Assembly (NCBI RefSeq): GCF_009906855.1
Contig: NZ_CP047650.1
Location: 3,906,001 to 3,970,000, forward strand
DNA from: Xylophilus rhododendri
Lineage (GTDB): Bacteria; Pseudomonadota; Gammaproteobacteria; Burkholderiales; Burkholderiaceae_C
Direction: 5' to 3'
DNA: 64,000 nucleotides
Under the pieces are notes generated by a model. That model was not told the DNA's origin, searched no databases, and was given only the letters and a program-made list of their open reading frames with translations. Position 1 is the first letter of the stretch; the number at the start of each line of letters is the position of its first letter. Shown piece by piece: positions 7,688 to 17,124 of the stretch. The position numbers and the translations under genes are program-made.

Positions 7688-9787
7688 TCAGAAGGCCATG
7701 CGCGCGCTCAGCCGCACGGTGCGCGGCTCCATCGGGTGTACATGCCGGTCTTCCACGCCGCCGCCGCAGCTGCCGCTGGTGACTTCGCGTGCGGTGCAGG
7801 AGGCGTAGGCGTATTCGATGTCGTTGCCCTTGCGGCCGACCAGGTTGAACACGTCCAGGCCCAGGGTCAGCTTCGGCGTCAGCGCGTAGCGCGTGGCCAG
7901 GTTGAGCAGGGTGGCGGATTTCGAGCGCTCGATGTTCTGGGTATCCAGCGCACGTGGGCCCAGATAGCGCAGGCGCAGCGAGGCGGTCAGCGGGCCGGAG
8001 GCATAGGTCAGGCCGCCGGCGAACACCTTGTCGGCCGCGTTGTCGATGTAATTGCCTTCGCCGGCCGGCGCCTCGCCGCGGAAGCGGGCGCGCGACAGGG
8101 CGGCGTCCAGTTCCAGCTGCCAGGCGGTGCCGAGCTTCTGGCGCAGCGTGGCCTCCAGGCCGCGGCGCTTGCTGGAGCGGCCGGCTTCGGTGGAGCCGGC
8201 ATCACCCACGTAGACCAGTTCCGAATCGAGCCTGAGCTGCCACAGCGCCAGGGTGGCGGTCGTGTCGGCATCGGGCTGGAAGCGCCAGCCGATCTCGGAG
8301 CCGGTGCCCTTGACCAGCGCCGGCACCCGCTGCGCCGCGCTGCCGTCCTGCGGATTGGTCGTGATCGTGGCGCCGCGCACATCGTTGCTGTGATAGCCGG
8401 TGCCGGCGTTGACGTACAGCTCGTGCGCCGGTGTCAGCGTGTAGGCCAGGCCGAGCTTGGGGCTGGCGATGCTGTCGTGCCCGCTGCCGCTGTTGGCCGC
8501 GCCGTAGACCGCCTCGCGGCCGGTCACCTCGTAGCGCAGCAGGTCGCCGCGCAGGCCGGCGTAGCCGCGCAGGCGCTCGGTGAAATTCACCATCTGCTGG
8601 CCATACACCGAGAACAGGTCCTGCGAGACCTTGTCGTCGCGCACCGTTGACAGCCGCTCGCGCGCCTCGGTGTTGTAGAGCCCCACCTGGCCGATGCGGT
8701 CGCCGCGCCAGCTCAGGCCGAAATTGACCACGCCGTCGAGCCCGCCGATGCGGTTGGCCACCCGGTGCGTGGCCTGGGTGCCGTAGACCTGGCGGCGGTC
8801 CACCTGCTCGAACTGGTCGCCGTTGACCGGGTTGTTGAGGAAGTAGGTGAAGTCCGAGAACAGGTCGAAGCGGTAGTCGATGGCGTAGAAGGACAGCTCG
8901 GTATCGCCATGCGCCCCCTTGTCGAACCACTGGCCCGACAGGCTCAGGCGCCGCGTGTTGCCGCCATCCGTGGGGTTGAGCGAGCCGAAGCGGCCGATCT
9001 CGCCGCTGTCGATCAGGCGCTGCGGCACCTGGTCGGTGGCGTTCCAGCGGCTGCGGTAGGCCATGCCGGTGAGGCTGAAGCCGCGGGCCTGCGAGCCCTG
9101 CGAATAACGCAGCACCGCATTGGCCTTCCTCAGGTTCTCGGGCACGTCCCAGGGGCCGTCGTTGCCCTCGATCTCGATGGCGCCCATCCAGGTCCGGTCC
9201 TGCACGGTATGCGAGCCGGCGGCCACCAGGCGTTTGAAGTCGTGGCCGCCCACCGTGACTTCGGCGAAGGGTGCGTCGAGGGCGCTGAAGTAATCCAGGC
9301 TGGCGCTGCCGGCCAGGGAGAAATCGCCGCCATCGGCGAAGTAGGGACCCTTGCGGTAGCGCACGCCCGAGACCAGCTCCGGGATCAGGAAGTTGAGGTC
9401 GGCATAACCCTGGCCATGCCCGTGGCTCGGCAGGTTGACCGGCATGCCCGAGACGGTGACCGCGAAGTCGGTGCCGTGGTCCAGGTTGAAGCCGCGCAGG
9501 AAGTACTGGTTGGCCTTGCCGTCGCCCGAATGCTGGGTGGCGACCACGCCGGGCACGGCTTCCACGATGTCGCCCGGCCGCAGCTTGGGGCGGGTCTGGA
9601 AGGAGGTCTTCTCCACCGCCCCCTCGCTGGCGCTGTCGGCCAGGCCGATGGCTGCGTCGCGCGGGCCGCGCACCTCCACGTCGGGCAGGTGGAGCTTGCC
9701 GCCCTCGGGGTCTTCATGAGCCAGGGCGGCGCCGGAAAGCAGCAGGCCGCAGAGCAGGGGAGAGGGACGGATCAGGGCGCGGGGCAT
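7688..9787 (-). CDS. TonB-dependent outer-membrane receptor
   Basis: 699 aa. A signal peptide ('LLCGLLLSGAALA') precedes a plug domain with 'GDIVEAVPGVVATQH' and 'NQYFLRGFNLDHGTDF', and a beta-barrel that ends in aromatic Phe ('RLSARMAF'), the usual outer-membrane signature. It would take up a scarce ligand using energy from TonB. The plug segment 'GMPVNLPSHGHGQGYADLN' belongs to a subgroup whose ligand I do not know. The start at 9787 is the first Met and fits the signal peptide. A perfect inverted repeat lies 18 nt upstream. The divergent lipoprotein and phosphoesterase genes may use the imported compound. Confidence 0.85.
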   Translation of the reverse strand: MPRALIRPSPLLCGLLLSGAALAHEDPEGGKLHLPDVEVRGPRDAAIGLADSASEGAVEKTSFQTRPKLRPGDIVEAVPGVVATQHSGDGKANQYFLRGFNLDHGTDFAVTVSGMPVNLPSHGHGQGYADLNFLIPELVSGVRYRKGPYFADGGDFSLAGSASLDYFSALDAPFAEVTVGGHDFKRLVAAGSHTVQDRTWMGAIEIEGNDGPWDVPENLRKANAVLRYSQGSQARGFSLTGMAYRSRWNATDQVPQRLIDSGEIGRFGSLNPTDGGNTRRLSLSGQWFDKGAHGDTELSFYAIDYRFDLFSDFTYFLNNPVNGDQFEQVDRRQVYGTQATHRVANRIGGLDGVVNFGLSWRGDRIGQVGLYNTEARERLSTVRDDKVSQDLFSVYGQQMVNFTERLRGYAGLRGDLLRYEVTGREAVYGAANSGSGHDSIASPKLGLAYTLTPAHELYVNAGTGYHSNDVRGATITTNPQDGSAAQRVPALVKGTGSEIGWRFQPDADTTATLALWQLRLDSELVYVGDAGSTEAGRSSKRRGLEATLRQKLGTAWQLELDAALSRARFRGEAPAGEGNYIDNAADKVFAGGLTYASGPLTASLRLRYLGPRALDTQNIERSKSATLLNLATRYALTPKLTLGLDVFNLVGRKGNDIEYAYASCTAREVTSGSCGGGVEDRHVHPMEPRTVRLSARMAF

Positions 9788-9804
9788 CGTCTTTGTAAAG
9801 CAGC

Positions 9805-9831
9805 GTAGGAACTCTTTTCGATTATTCCTAC
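9805..9831. promoter_or_regulatory. Perfect inverted repeat at the TonB receptor promoter
   Basis: GTAGGAA and TTCCTAC are separated by 13 nt, 18 nt upstream of the receptor ATG. The size and place suit an operator for a dimeric regulator. It does not look like a Fur or Zur box. The regulator is unknown. Confidence 0.4.
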
Positions 9832-9880
9832 GGGGCGTGACGGTTTGGCGAAGACCGAATCTTTCAATCTGCTTTCGCTT

Positions 9881-9898
9881 CCGTCACGCATTCGTCAC
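9881..9898 (+). promoter_or_regulatory. Pho-box-like direct repeat
   Basis: CCGTCAC-GCAT-TCGTCAC has the 11-bp repeat period and both GTCA cores of the PhoB consensus (CTGTCAT-N4-CTGTCAT). It lies 113 nt before the lipoprotein gene that is followed by a secreted phosphoesterase. A PhoB role is inference; several consensus positions differ. Confidence 0.35.
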
Positions 9899-10011
9899 TA
9901 CTACGTAATGACATGTTTTTAAGCTGAACTTCCGTGGCTGATTCGAATCACCGGCTCCCGCCGGCCACTTCCATCGGGCTTCTGAACCAGTCCCCTGAAA
10001 GGCAAACCTAG

Positions 10012-10533
10012 ATGTATACGCGCAGTACCTCCTTGCGACTGACGGTCGTCGCCGGCCTGCTGGCCGCCCTGGCCGCATGCGGCGACGGCAATGACCCTGT
10101 CGTCACCGGCACCACTCCTCCCACCGGCGGCGGCACCGCCACCACGGTGACCGCTGCCCAGCAAAGCGCCTTCGCCAGCGACTTCGGCAACGGCCTGGCC
10201 GCGCTGAACACCTACTCCGGCCTGACCAGCTCGGCCTTCGTCGACCTGTTCGACGACGGCTTCCTGGACGCCGGCTACAACAAGCCTTCCCTGCGCGCCA
10301 ACCTGGCGCAGGAAGCCACCGCGCGTTCCACCACGCCGGATTTGGCCTTCCCCGGCGTCACCCTGTCGGGCGTGACGATCACCAACTGCAACGCCGCCGG
10401 CGTCTGCACGCTGAACGCCACCGTCACCAACGCCGACGTGGACAGCACCGCCACCCCCTTCACCAGCCTGGTCAGGCTGCAGGACGGCAAGGTCCGCCTG
10501 TACGGCGACCAGACCCAGACGCCGACGACCTGA
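10012..10533 (+). CDS. Putative lipoprotein of unknown function
   Basis: 173 aa. The N-terminus is a lipoprotein signal ending in the lipobox 'LAAC' at about residues 20-23, so the mature protein should be lipid-anchored. After a low-complexity Thr/Gly/Pro linker ('TGTTPPTGGGTATTV') comes a domain of about 120 residues that resembles a nuclear-transport-factor-2-like or DUF-type fold with a short disulfide candidate ('NCNAAGVC'). I do not recognise the family. The gene is 41 nt before the PHP-type phosphoesterase and probably in the same transcript. Upstream lies the Pho-box-like repeat. Confidence 0.7.
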   Translation: MYTRSTSLRLTVVAGLLAALAACGDGNDPVVTGTTPPTGGGTATTVTAAQQSAFASDFGNGLAALNTYSGLTSSAFVDLFDDGFLDAGYNKPSLRANLAQEATARSTTPDLAFPGVTLSGVTITNCNAAGVCTLNATVTNADVDSTATPFTSLVRLQDGKVRLYGDQTQTPTT

Positions 10534-10574
10534 GTCGCCGCGCCCCCACCTTTCGATTTCAGGACGAGCATTCC

Positions 10575-12680
10575 ATGACGAAGACTTCCTTCAAGATGCG
10601 CGAGACCGCCGTGGCCCTGGCCACGCTCGCCGCCACGCTGCCGGCTTTCAGCCCGCTGATGGCACAGGCCGCCGACAAGGCCGCCACCAAGGCCGCCGGC
10701 ACCTATGTGACCGGTGACTTCCACAACCACACCACCTGCTCCGACGGCACGCTGTCGATGAAGAAGCTGATCGACAAGTCGGCCGGCACCTTCAACCTCG
10801 ACTGGTTCGTGCAGGCCGACCACGGCGGCAGCTCCACCCGCAACTGCACACTGGCCGAAGACCCCTTCCAGCCGGTGGCTCCCGCCCTCGGCATCCCCTC
10901 GGGCAGCACCATCCCCAGCGGCGGCCAGCCGGCCACCGACCTGAAGGGCCCGAACCAGACCTGGCAGGCCACCCTGCCCAACGGCGCGGCCGACATCAAG
11001 GGCAACAGCACCTCCTCGCCCAAGGCCATGTTCCGCTGGCAGGAAATCTCGGAATTCCAGTACCCGATCACCGAAGCCGAGAGCCGCAGCCGCAAGAAGC
11101 CGATCTGGATCGGCGTCGAGCAGAACGCGCCCGGCCACGAGCACATCTCCACCACCGTGCTGAACGGCCAGCTGCCCTTCCCCTCGGCAGCCACCGGCGG
11201 CAACGCCAACCTGCAGGCCCAGTACGAGTACTGCTTCGACCGCAGCGACACCGACAACAGCCGCGGCAACGACAGCACCGGCGCCGGCAACAACTGGGAC
11301 TGCTCGGTCACCGGCAGCGCCAACAACAGCCTGATCGACGCCACCGCGCGCAAGATCACCGGCACCAACAGCTCCACCACCGCCAACCTGGGCCACCTGA
11401 AGACCCTCGAAGGCATCAAGTGGATGAACGAGAAGGCGCCGTCGACCAGCTACTTCGTGCCCGCCCACCTGGAGCGCGCCGGTGCCTACAACCCGCTGAC
11501 CAACGCCGGTTTCAACATCGAGCACCTGCGCAACTTCAACAACGCGGCTCCGCGCATCGCCTTCGGCTTCGAATCCATGCCCGGCCACCAGGCTGAAGCA
11601 GGCCGCGGCAGCTACGGCACCGGCGCCGTCGGCGGCGGCACCTACGGCGGCACCGGCGTGTACGCGGCGCAGGTCGGCGGCGTCTGGGATGCACTGCTGG
11701 GCGAAGGCCGCGGCTGGTGGTTCTTCGGCAGCTCCGACTATCACAACCGCGGCAGCTTCGGTCCCGACCAGCGCGAGACCACGGCCGACTTCTTCCCCGG
11801 CGAATACACCCGCGACTTCGTGATGGTGCGCAAGGGCGCGGGCGACCTGACCGCCGGCGGCATCATCGACGGCCTGCGCAGCGGCAACAGCTTCGTGGCC
11901 AACGGCCAGCTGATCGACCGCCTGTCCTTCACCGTCTGTGCCGCCAACCCGGGCCTGCCGCGCAATGCCGGCCACGCCCTGATGCAGAAGGCCGGCTCCA
12001 ACGCCGTGGCCGCCAACGGCGACGTGCGCATCAACGGCTGCGCCACCATGGGCGAGAAGCTGGTGGTCCGCCCCGGCACCGACCTGGTCGTGACCGTGGT
12101 GCTGCGTGACCCGGTGGGCACCAACAACTCGCCCTACTCGTTCCCGAACCCCTCGCTCAAGCAGGTCAACATCGACCAGCCGCTGAACGCGCCGGTGCTG
12201 GACCATGTGGACGTGATCAACGGCCTGGTGACCGGCTATGTCGACCCCAGCGACGGCGCCCGCTACGCCGGCCTGCTGAACTCGACCGCCGCCACCAACA
12301 GCTCGACCAAGATCGCCAAGGTGTTCAACACGAAGAACTGGACCAAGGCAGCCGACGGCACCATCTCGATGAGCTACATCGTGCCGGCCGCCACCGCCTC
12401 GCAGTACTTCCGCCTGCGCGGCAGCAACCTGCCGGCCTCGGTGCCTTTCGAGACCGATGCCAACGGCAACCCGCTGCTGGACTTCGGCTCGAACCCGGCC
12501 GACACCACGCTGCCGGGCAAGATCGCCTGCAGCGACGCGGCCTGCCCGGCGCACATGCGCACCCTGGGTGGCGTGAAGTACGCCAGCTACGACGTGGCTG
12601 GCTGGGCTGACCTGTGGTTCTACAGCAACCCGGTCTATATCGAAGTGACCAACGCGGTCAAGGTCGCAGGCGTCAAGTAA
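10575..12680 (+). CDS. Secreted PHP/DUF3604-like metal-dependent phosphoesterase
   Basis: 701 aa with a Sec signal peptide (cleavage near residue 30, 'LMAQA'). The metal-binding start of a PHP domain is clear as 'DFHNHTTCSDG' at residues 48-58 (His50, His52), followed by 'FVQADHGG' near 83-90 and a late 'SSDYHNRGSF' motif near 385-394. Together these are the ordered metal ligands of PHP or DUF3604-type hydrolases. It should act in the periplasm or outside the cell on a phosphoester, though the substrate is unknown. It lies behind a lipoprotein gene, and its stop directly abuts the ATG of the spermidine-synthase-like gene (TAA-ATG), suggesting one operon. Confidence 0.75.
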   Translation: MTKTSFKMRETAVALATLAATLPAFSPLMAQAADKAATKAAGTYVTGDFHNHTTCSDGTLSMKKLIDKSAGTFNLDWFVQADHGGSSTRNCTLAEDPFQPVAPALGIPSGSTIPSGGQPATDLKGPNQTWQATLPNGAADIKGNSTSSPKAMFRWQEISEFQYPITEAESRSRKKPIWIGVEQNAPGHEHISTTVLNGQLPFPSAATGGNANLQAQYEYCFDRSDTDNSRGNDSTGAGNNWDCSVTGSANNSLIDATARKITGTNSSTTANLGHLKTLEGIKWMNEKAPSTSYFVPAHLERAGAYNPLTNAGFNIEHLRNFNNAAPRIAFGFESMPGHQAEAGRGSYGTGAVGGGTYGGTGVYAAQVGGVWDALLGEGRGWWFFGSSDYHNRGSFGPDQRETTADFFPGEYTRDFVMVRKGAGDLTAGGIIDGLRSGNSFVANGQLIDRLSFTVCAANPGLPRNAGHALMQKAGSNAVAANGDVRINGCATMGEKLVVRPGTDLVVTVVLRDPVGTNNSPYSFPNPSLKQVNIDQPLNAPVLDHVDVINGLVTGYVDPSDGARYAGLLNSTAATNSSTKIAKVFNTKNWTKAADGTISMSYIVPAATASQYFRLRGSNLPASVPFETDANGNPLLDFGSNPADTTLPGKIACSDAACPAHMRTLGGVKYASYDVAGWADLWFYSNPVYIEVTNAVKVAGVK

Positions 12681-15284
12681 ATGCAGCCTGGGACCGCACC
12701 GAGGGCGCGAGCCTCCGGTGTCCTTCACCCGCCGGCAGGAGCGATCCTGCCGGCGGGCAGACAACAAGCAGCCGGCCTCGTGCCGGCCTTGTGCGTCATG
12801 CTGCTGTCCGGCGCCGCGGGCCTGGGCTGGCAGGTGGTCTGGACCGCGCAGTTCGGCGCGGGCCTGGGCCATGAGATCGTGGCGGTGCTGGCCGTGCTGG
12901 CCGCCTTCTTCGGCGGCCTGGCGCTCGGCGCCTGGGGCCTGGGCGAGACCATCGCCAGAAGCCGCTGGCCGGGCCGCTGGTACGTGGCCTGCGAGCTGCT
13001 GCTCCTGCTGTGGGGCGTGGCCTGCGCCTTCGTGATGCCCGCGCTGGTGCAGCAGGGCGCCCGCCTGATCGGTGCCGAGCCCTCCGCCGGCTGGCACTGG
13101 ACCGTTTCCTTCGTCCTGCCCTTCGTGCTGCTGCTGCCCGCCAGCGCCGCCATGGGCGCGACGCTTCCCGCGCTGGAGAGCCAGTTGCGCGCCGCGCACA
13201 GCCGGCTCGGCGCGCTCTATGCCGCCAACACCCTGGGTGCAGTCGCCGGTGTGCTGGCCGTGGTGTTCCTGGTGCTGCCGCACTGGGGCCTGCAGCGCAC
13301 CGCCTGGCTGTGCGCCGCGGCCAATGCGCTGTGCGCGGCCGTGGGCTGGCTGATGTGGCGGGATCGCCCGGTCACGCCGTCCGCCGCGCTGGTGCCGCAG
13401 ACGCATGCGCAGTGGCGCCTGGCGGGCCTGCTGCTGGCCACCGGTGCCCTGGGCATCGGCTACGAGGTGCTGGCGGTGCGGGTGCTCAGCCAGGTCACCG
13501 AGAACACCGTCTACAGCTACGCCCTGCTGCTGGCCATGTACCTGCTGGGCACGGCGGCGGGCGCGGCGCTCTACCAGCGCTTCGCGCACCGGCTCGGCGA
13601 TGCCGACCTGGCGCGCGACCGCCTGCTGCAGGCCCTGGCGCTGGCCGTGCTGCTGTCGGGATTCGTGTTGCGCGAGGTCGATGTGCTGTGCGCCTGGCCC
13701 GCGCGCTGGCTGGGGGAGGGCGCTGTCGCCGCCCTGGCCGGCGAGACGCTGGCCGCCGCCGCCGTCATGTGGCTGCCTACCCTGGTGATGGGGGCGCTGT
13801 TCACCCACCTCTGCCTGCAGGCGCAGTCGCGCGGCTGGCCGCTGGGTCGGGCGCTGGCGGTGAACACCGCGGGCGCGGCGCTGGCGCCGGCCCTGGTCGG
13901 CGTCTGGCTGCTGCCGGCGCTGGGCGCGCACCTCGTGCTGGGCCTGCTGGTGCTGGCCTATCTGCTGCTGCAGCTGCCCGCGCGCTGGCGCCGGCCGCAG
14001 GTGGTGGCGCTGGCGGCCGTCGCCTGTGTGCTGGCGCTGGCCCTGCCGCCGCTGCGCTTCGTGGAGATGCCCGAAGGCGGCCAGGTGCGCAGCTACCGCG
14101 ACGGCGTGATGGCCGCGGTGAGTGTGGTGGAGGATGGCGAAGGCGTCTCGCGCCTGCGCATCAACAACCGGGCGCAGGAGGGCAGCAGCGCCAGCGGGTT
14201 GGTCGAATGGCGGCTGGCCCAGCTGCCGCTGCTGCTGCATCCGGCGCCCCGGCGCGCCCTGCTGCTCGGCGTGGGCACCGGCTTCACGGCGGCCGCGGCG
14301 GCGCAGCAGCCCGATCTGCAGGTCGACGCGGTCGAACTGCTGCCCGAGGTGGCGGCGGCGACGGCCCTGTTCGCGCAATCGCCCGCGGCGCCGCATCCGG
14401 CCCGGCCGCTGCACCTGGTGTCGGCCGACGCCCGCCGCTTCGTGCAGGCACAGGGCCCGGCCTACGACGTGGTAGTGGCCGACCTGTTCCATCCCGCCCG
14501 CAGCGGAGCCGGCTCGCTCTACACCGTGGAGCAGTTCAGCGCCGTGCGCGAACGCCTGGCGCCCGGCGGCCTGTTCTGCCAGTGGCTGGCCATCCACCAG
14601 ATGGACCTGCAGACCCTGCGCAGCATCGTCGCCGCCTTCCAGAAGGTGTTCCCCAAGGCCATCGCGGTGCTGGCCAGCAACAGCCTGGACACGCCGGTGA
14701 TCGGCCTCGTGGCCCTGCCGGGCGACGGCCGCATCGACCTGGCCGCGCTGCAAGGCCGGCTCGCCCAGGCACAGGCGCTGCCGGGCCTGGCGCGTGGCCT
14801 GGCCACGGCTCGGCTGGAGGACACCTTCGCCGTCGCCGGCAGCGCCATCGCCGGACCGGCCGCGCTGCGCCGTTTCGCGGGCGATGCGCCGGTCAATACC
14901 GACGACCTGCCGGTGGTCAACCACCGCGCGCCCTGGGCCACCTATGCGCCGGAAGCGCTGCCGCGCCAGCGCCTGCTGGCCCTGCTCGATGCCCTGCAGC
15001 CGCAATACGGCGAGATCGCCCGCGATGGCGATGGGCCCGAGCGCCTGTCGGCCTACTGGGACGCCCGCCGCCGCTACCTCGCCTTCGGCACCACCGTGCG
15101 GCCGGTGGCCGACCCCGCCGCCATGCTGCGGCAGGTGCAGCCCACGCTGATGGCCCTGGTGCGGCAGAGCCCTGAGTTCCGCCCCGCCTGCGAGCCGCTG
15201 CTCGCGCTGGCGCGGGCCACCCAGTCGCCCGCGCTGCTCGCCGAACTGCAGGCCGCGCATGCGCGCTGCGTGCCGGCCCGCTAG
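12681..15284 (+). CDS. Membrane-embedded spermidine-synthase-like protein
   Basis: 867 aa. The N-terminal half (to about residue 450) has many hydrophobic helices resembling the MFS-like domain fused to spermidine synthases. The C-terminal half is a SpeE-like Rossmann methyltransferase fold, with 'LLLGVGTGFTAAAAA' near residue 530, the acidic loop 'VDAVELLPEV' and the substrate region 'VVVADLFHPARSGAGSLY'. Such fusions are assigned as aminopropyltransferases, but activity is rarely shown. The start at 12681 directly follows the stop of the phosphoesterase gene. No polyamine gene is adjacent, so the role in this cluster is open. Confidence 0.75.
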   Translation: MQPGTAPRARASGVLHPPAGAILPAGRQQAAGLVPALCVMLLSGAAGLGWQVVWTAQFGAGLGHEIVAVLAVLAAFFGGLALGAWGLGETIARSRWPGRWYVACELLLLLWGVACAFVMPALVQQGARLIGAEPSAGWHWTVSFVLPFVLLLPASAAMGATLPALESQLRAAHSRLGALYAANTLGAVAGVLAVVFLVLPHWGLQRTAWLCAAANALCAAVGWLMWRDRPVTPSAALVPQTHAQWRLAGLLLATGALGIGYEVLAVRVLSQVTENTVYSYALLLAMYLLGTAAGAALYQRFAHRLGDADLARDRLLQALALAVLLSGFVLREVDVLCAWPARWLGEGAVAALAGETLAAAAVMWLPTLVMGALFTHLCLQAQSRGWPLGRALAVNTAGAALAPALVGVWLLPALGAHLVLGLLVLAYLLLQLPARWRRPQVVALAAVACVLALALPPLRFVEMPEGGQVRSYRDGVMAAVSVVEDGEGVSRLRINNRAQEGSSASGLVEWRLAQLPLLLHPAPRRALLLGVGTGFTAAAAAQQPDLQVDAVELLPEVAAATALFAQSPAAPHPARPLHLVSADARRFVQAQGPAYDVVVADLFHPARSGAGSLYTVEQFSAVRERLAPGGLFCQWLAIHQMDLQTLRSIVAAFQKVFPKAIAVLASNSLDTPVIGLVALPGDGRIDLAALQGRLAQAQALPGLARGLATARLEDTFAVAGSAIAGPAALRRFAGDAPVNTDDLPVVNHRAPWATYAPEALPRQRLLALLDALQPQYGEIARDGDGPERLSAYWDARRRYLAFGTTVRPVADPAAMLRQVQPTLMALVRQSPEFRPACEPLLALARATQSPALLAELQAAHARCVPAR

Positions 15285-15340
15285 TTTTTTTCCAGCCCGA
15301 CCGTCAACGACCTTTCATACATCTCCCCCAGGCTCAAGAC

Positions 15341-16171
15341 ATGAACGCCCCCGCCTTTTTCCAGCGCGCCGCCAAGGAGCCGCTGCTTCACTTCCTGCTG
15401 CTCGGCGCCCTCATCTTCGCCGCCGACCATTTCATCGATTCCGGCCGCGAGAAACCGCAGACCATCACCGTCGGTGCCGACGTGCAGAAGGAAGCCCACG
15501 ACATCTTCCTGAACGGCATGGGCCGCGAGCCCAGCGCCGACGACATGAAGAAGCTGACCGACCGCTGGACCGACAACGAGATCCTCTACCGCGAAGGCCT
15601 GGCCCTGGGCCTGGACCGTGGCGACACCACCATCCGCGAGCGGGTGATCTTCAAGTCGCTCAGCGTGATGCAGTCCGGCATCACCCTGCCCAAGATCGAC
15701 GAGCCCGGCCTGCAGAAATGGTTTGAGGCCCGCCGCGCCCGCTACGACGCACCCGCGCGCTACGACTTCCTGGAAGCCGTGATCGTCGGCGACAGCACGC
15801 CCGAATCCACCAAGGCCTTCGTCGACGCGCTGGCCAAACGCGCCGAGTCCGACACCCAGAGCGATCTGCGCAGCTTCAAGAACCGCCCCCGCACCAACCT
15901 GGTGGCGAGCTACGGCGAGGACTTCACCAAGGCCATGGACCAGGCCACGCCCCAGCAGTGGATCGCCGTGCCCAGCAGCGCCGGCCTGCGGGTGGTGATG
16001 CTGGAGGCCGCGCATCCGCCGGTACCCGCCGTGTTCGAGGACATCAAGCCCGCCGTCTACCAGGACTGGCGCGACGACACCATGGCCGAGATGAGCAGCG
16101 CCGCCGTGCGCGAGATGGGCAAGAAGTACACCGTGCGCATCGCGCCCGCGGCCGAAGGCGGCAAGCCATGA
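15341..16171 (+). CDS. Membrane-anchored PpiC/parvulin-like peptidyl-prolyl isomerase
   Basis: 276 aa. One N-terminal transmembrane helix ('LLHFLLLGALIFAADHF', residues 15-31) anchors a periplasmic domain of the SurA-N/PpiC type. The family normally assists folding of exported proteins. The canonical parvulin active-site residues are hard to see in the C-terminal part, so catalytic activity is doubtful and it may be a chaperone only. The stop overlaps the ATG of the hupE-like gene (4 nt), so the two are coupled. Genes of this kind often stand beside HupE/UreJ genes, which supports the call. Confidence 0.7.
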   Translation: MNAPAFFQRAAKEPLLHFLLLGALIFAADHFIDSGREKPQTITVGADVQKEAHDIFLNGMGREPSADDMKKLTDRWTDNEILYREGLALGLDRGDTTIRERVIFKSLSVMQSGITLPKIDEPGLQKWFEARRARYDAPARYDFLEAVIVGDSTPESTKAFVDALAKRAESDTQSDLRSFKNRPRTNLVASYGEDFTKAMDQATPQQWIAVPSSAGLRVVMLEAAHPPVPAVFEDIKPAVYQDWRDDTMAEMSSAAVREMGKKYTVRIAPAAEGGKP

Positions 16172-17123
16172 CGGCGCTGCTGCTGCGCTGGATGGCCGCG
16201 CTGCTGCTCGGCTGCACCGCCCTCGCGGGCCAGGCCCACGAGATGAGCCTGGCCGAGATGACCATGCGCGAGGTGGACCATGGCCAGTTCGTCTGGTCCT
16301 GGGGCGCGCCGGCCAAGGTCAAGCCGATCGCCGAGGAACTGACCGTGCTCTGGCCCGAGGGCTGCCTGGCCGACGCCCAGACCGTGGCCTGCGGCCCCGG
16401 CGGCCTGGCCGGCACCCTGGGGGTGCGCGGCGTGGGCGAGGCCTATTCGGCCGCCATCATCCGCATCCTCTGGCGCGACGGCCAGCAGAGCGTCGTCACC
16501 GTCAGCGGCGCCCAGCCCACGGTGCAGCTTTTCGGCAGCGCGCGCGACGAGCGCGGCGGCTTCGAGCTGGCCAGGCTCTACACCGTGCTCGGCGTGGAGC
16601 ACATCCTGAGCGGCATCGACCACCTGATGTTCGTCATCGGCCTCCTCTTCCTGGTGGGCCTGAACCGCCGCCTGGTCGGCACCATCACCGCCTTCACCGC
16701 CGCCCACAGCCTGACCCTGGCCGCCAGCGCCCTGGGCTGGCTCACGCTGCGGCCGCCGCCGGTGGAGGCCTGCATCGCGCTGTCCATCGTGCTGGTCTGC
16801 GCCGAGGCGATGCGCGACCGCCAGACGCTCAGCCGCCGCTGGCCCGCGCTGGTGGCCTTCCTCTTCGGCCTGGTGCACGGCCTGGGCTTTGCCGGCGCGC
16901 TCAAGGACATCGGCCTGCCGCAGCACAACATCACCGTGGCGCTGCTGGGCTTCAACATCGGCGTGGAGGCCGGCCAGCTGCTGGTGGTCGGACTGGCCTG
17001 GGGGCGGTGCGCCTCTTCGGCCGGGTGCGCGGCTTCGCCTCGCTGCGCCAGCCGGCGCTGTACGTGATCGGTGCGGTGGCCGCCTTCTGGTCGCTGACCC
17101 GCATCGTGGCGATCGCCAACTGA
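16168..17123 (+). CDS. HupE/UreJ-family membrane protein, frame shifted by one base
   Basis: Signal peptide ('LLLGCTALAGQAHE'), a soluble region, then a membrane domain with the HupE/UreJ hallmarks 'GVEHILSGIDHLMFVIGLL' near residue 145 and 'GLVHGLGFAGAL' near 236. Members are thought to move nickel, copper or cobalt. As written, the frame runs off family sequence after 'LLVVGLAWG' at 17000-17004, a run of five G. Adding one G restores a normal ending (final helix 'ALYVIGAVAAFWSLTRIV') and a stop at 17121-17123, 1 nt before the next gene. The shift therefore looks like a homopolymer error or a very recent mutation. Confidence 0.75.
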
Positions 17124-17124
17124 C

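Noticed and set aside
9876..9896. TTCGC and TTCGT pair before the lipoprotein gene as a PIP box
   Set aside because: Spacer is only 12 nt. The overlapping GTCA repeat with Pho-box spacing explains the bases better.
10275..15260. A 1661-codon open frame on the minus strand
   Set aside because: It lies opposite the lipoprotein, phosphoesterase and spermidine-synthase-like genes. Its sequence is Gln/Gly/Ala/His/Arg-rich low complexity, typical of an antisense frame in GC-rich DNA, with no recognisable domain.
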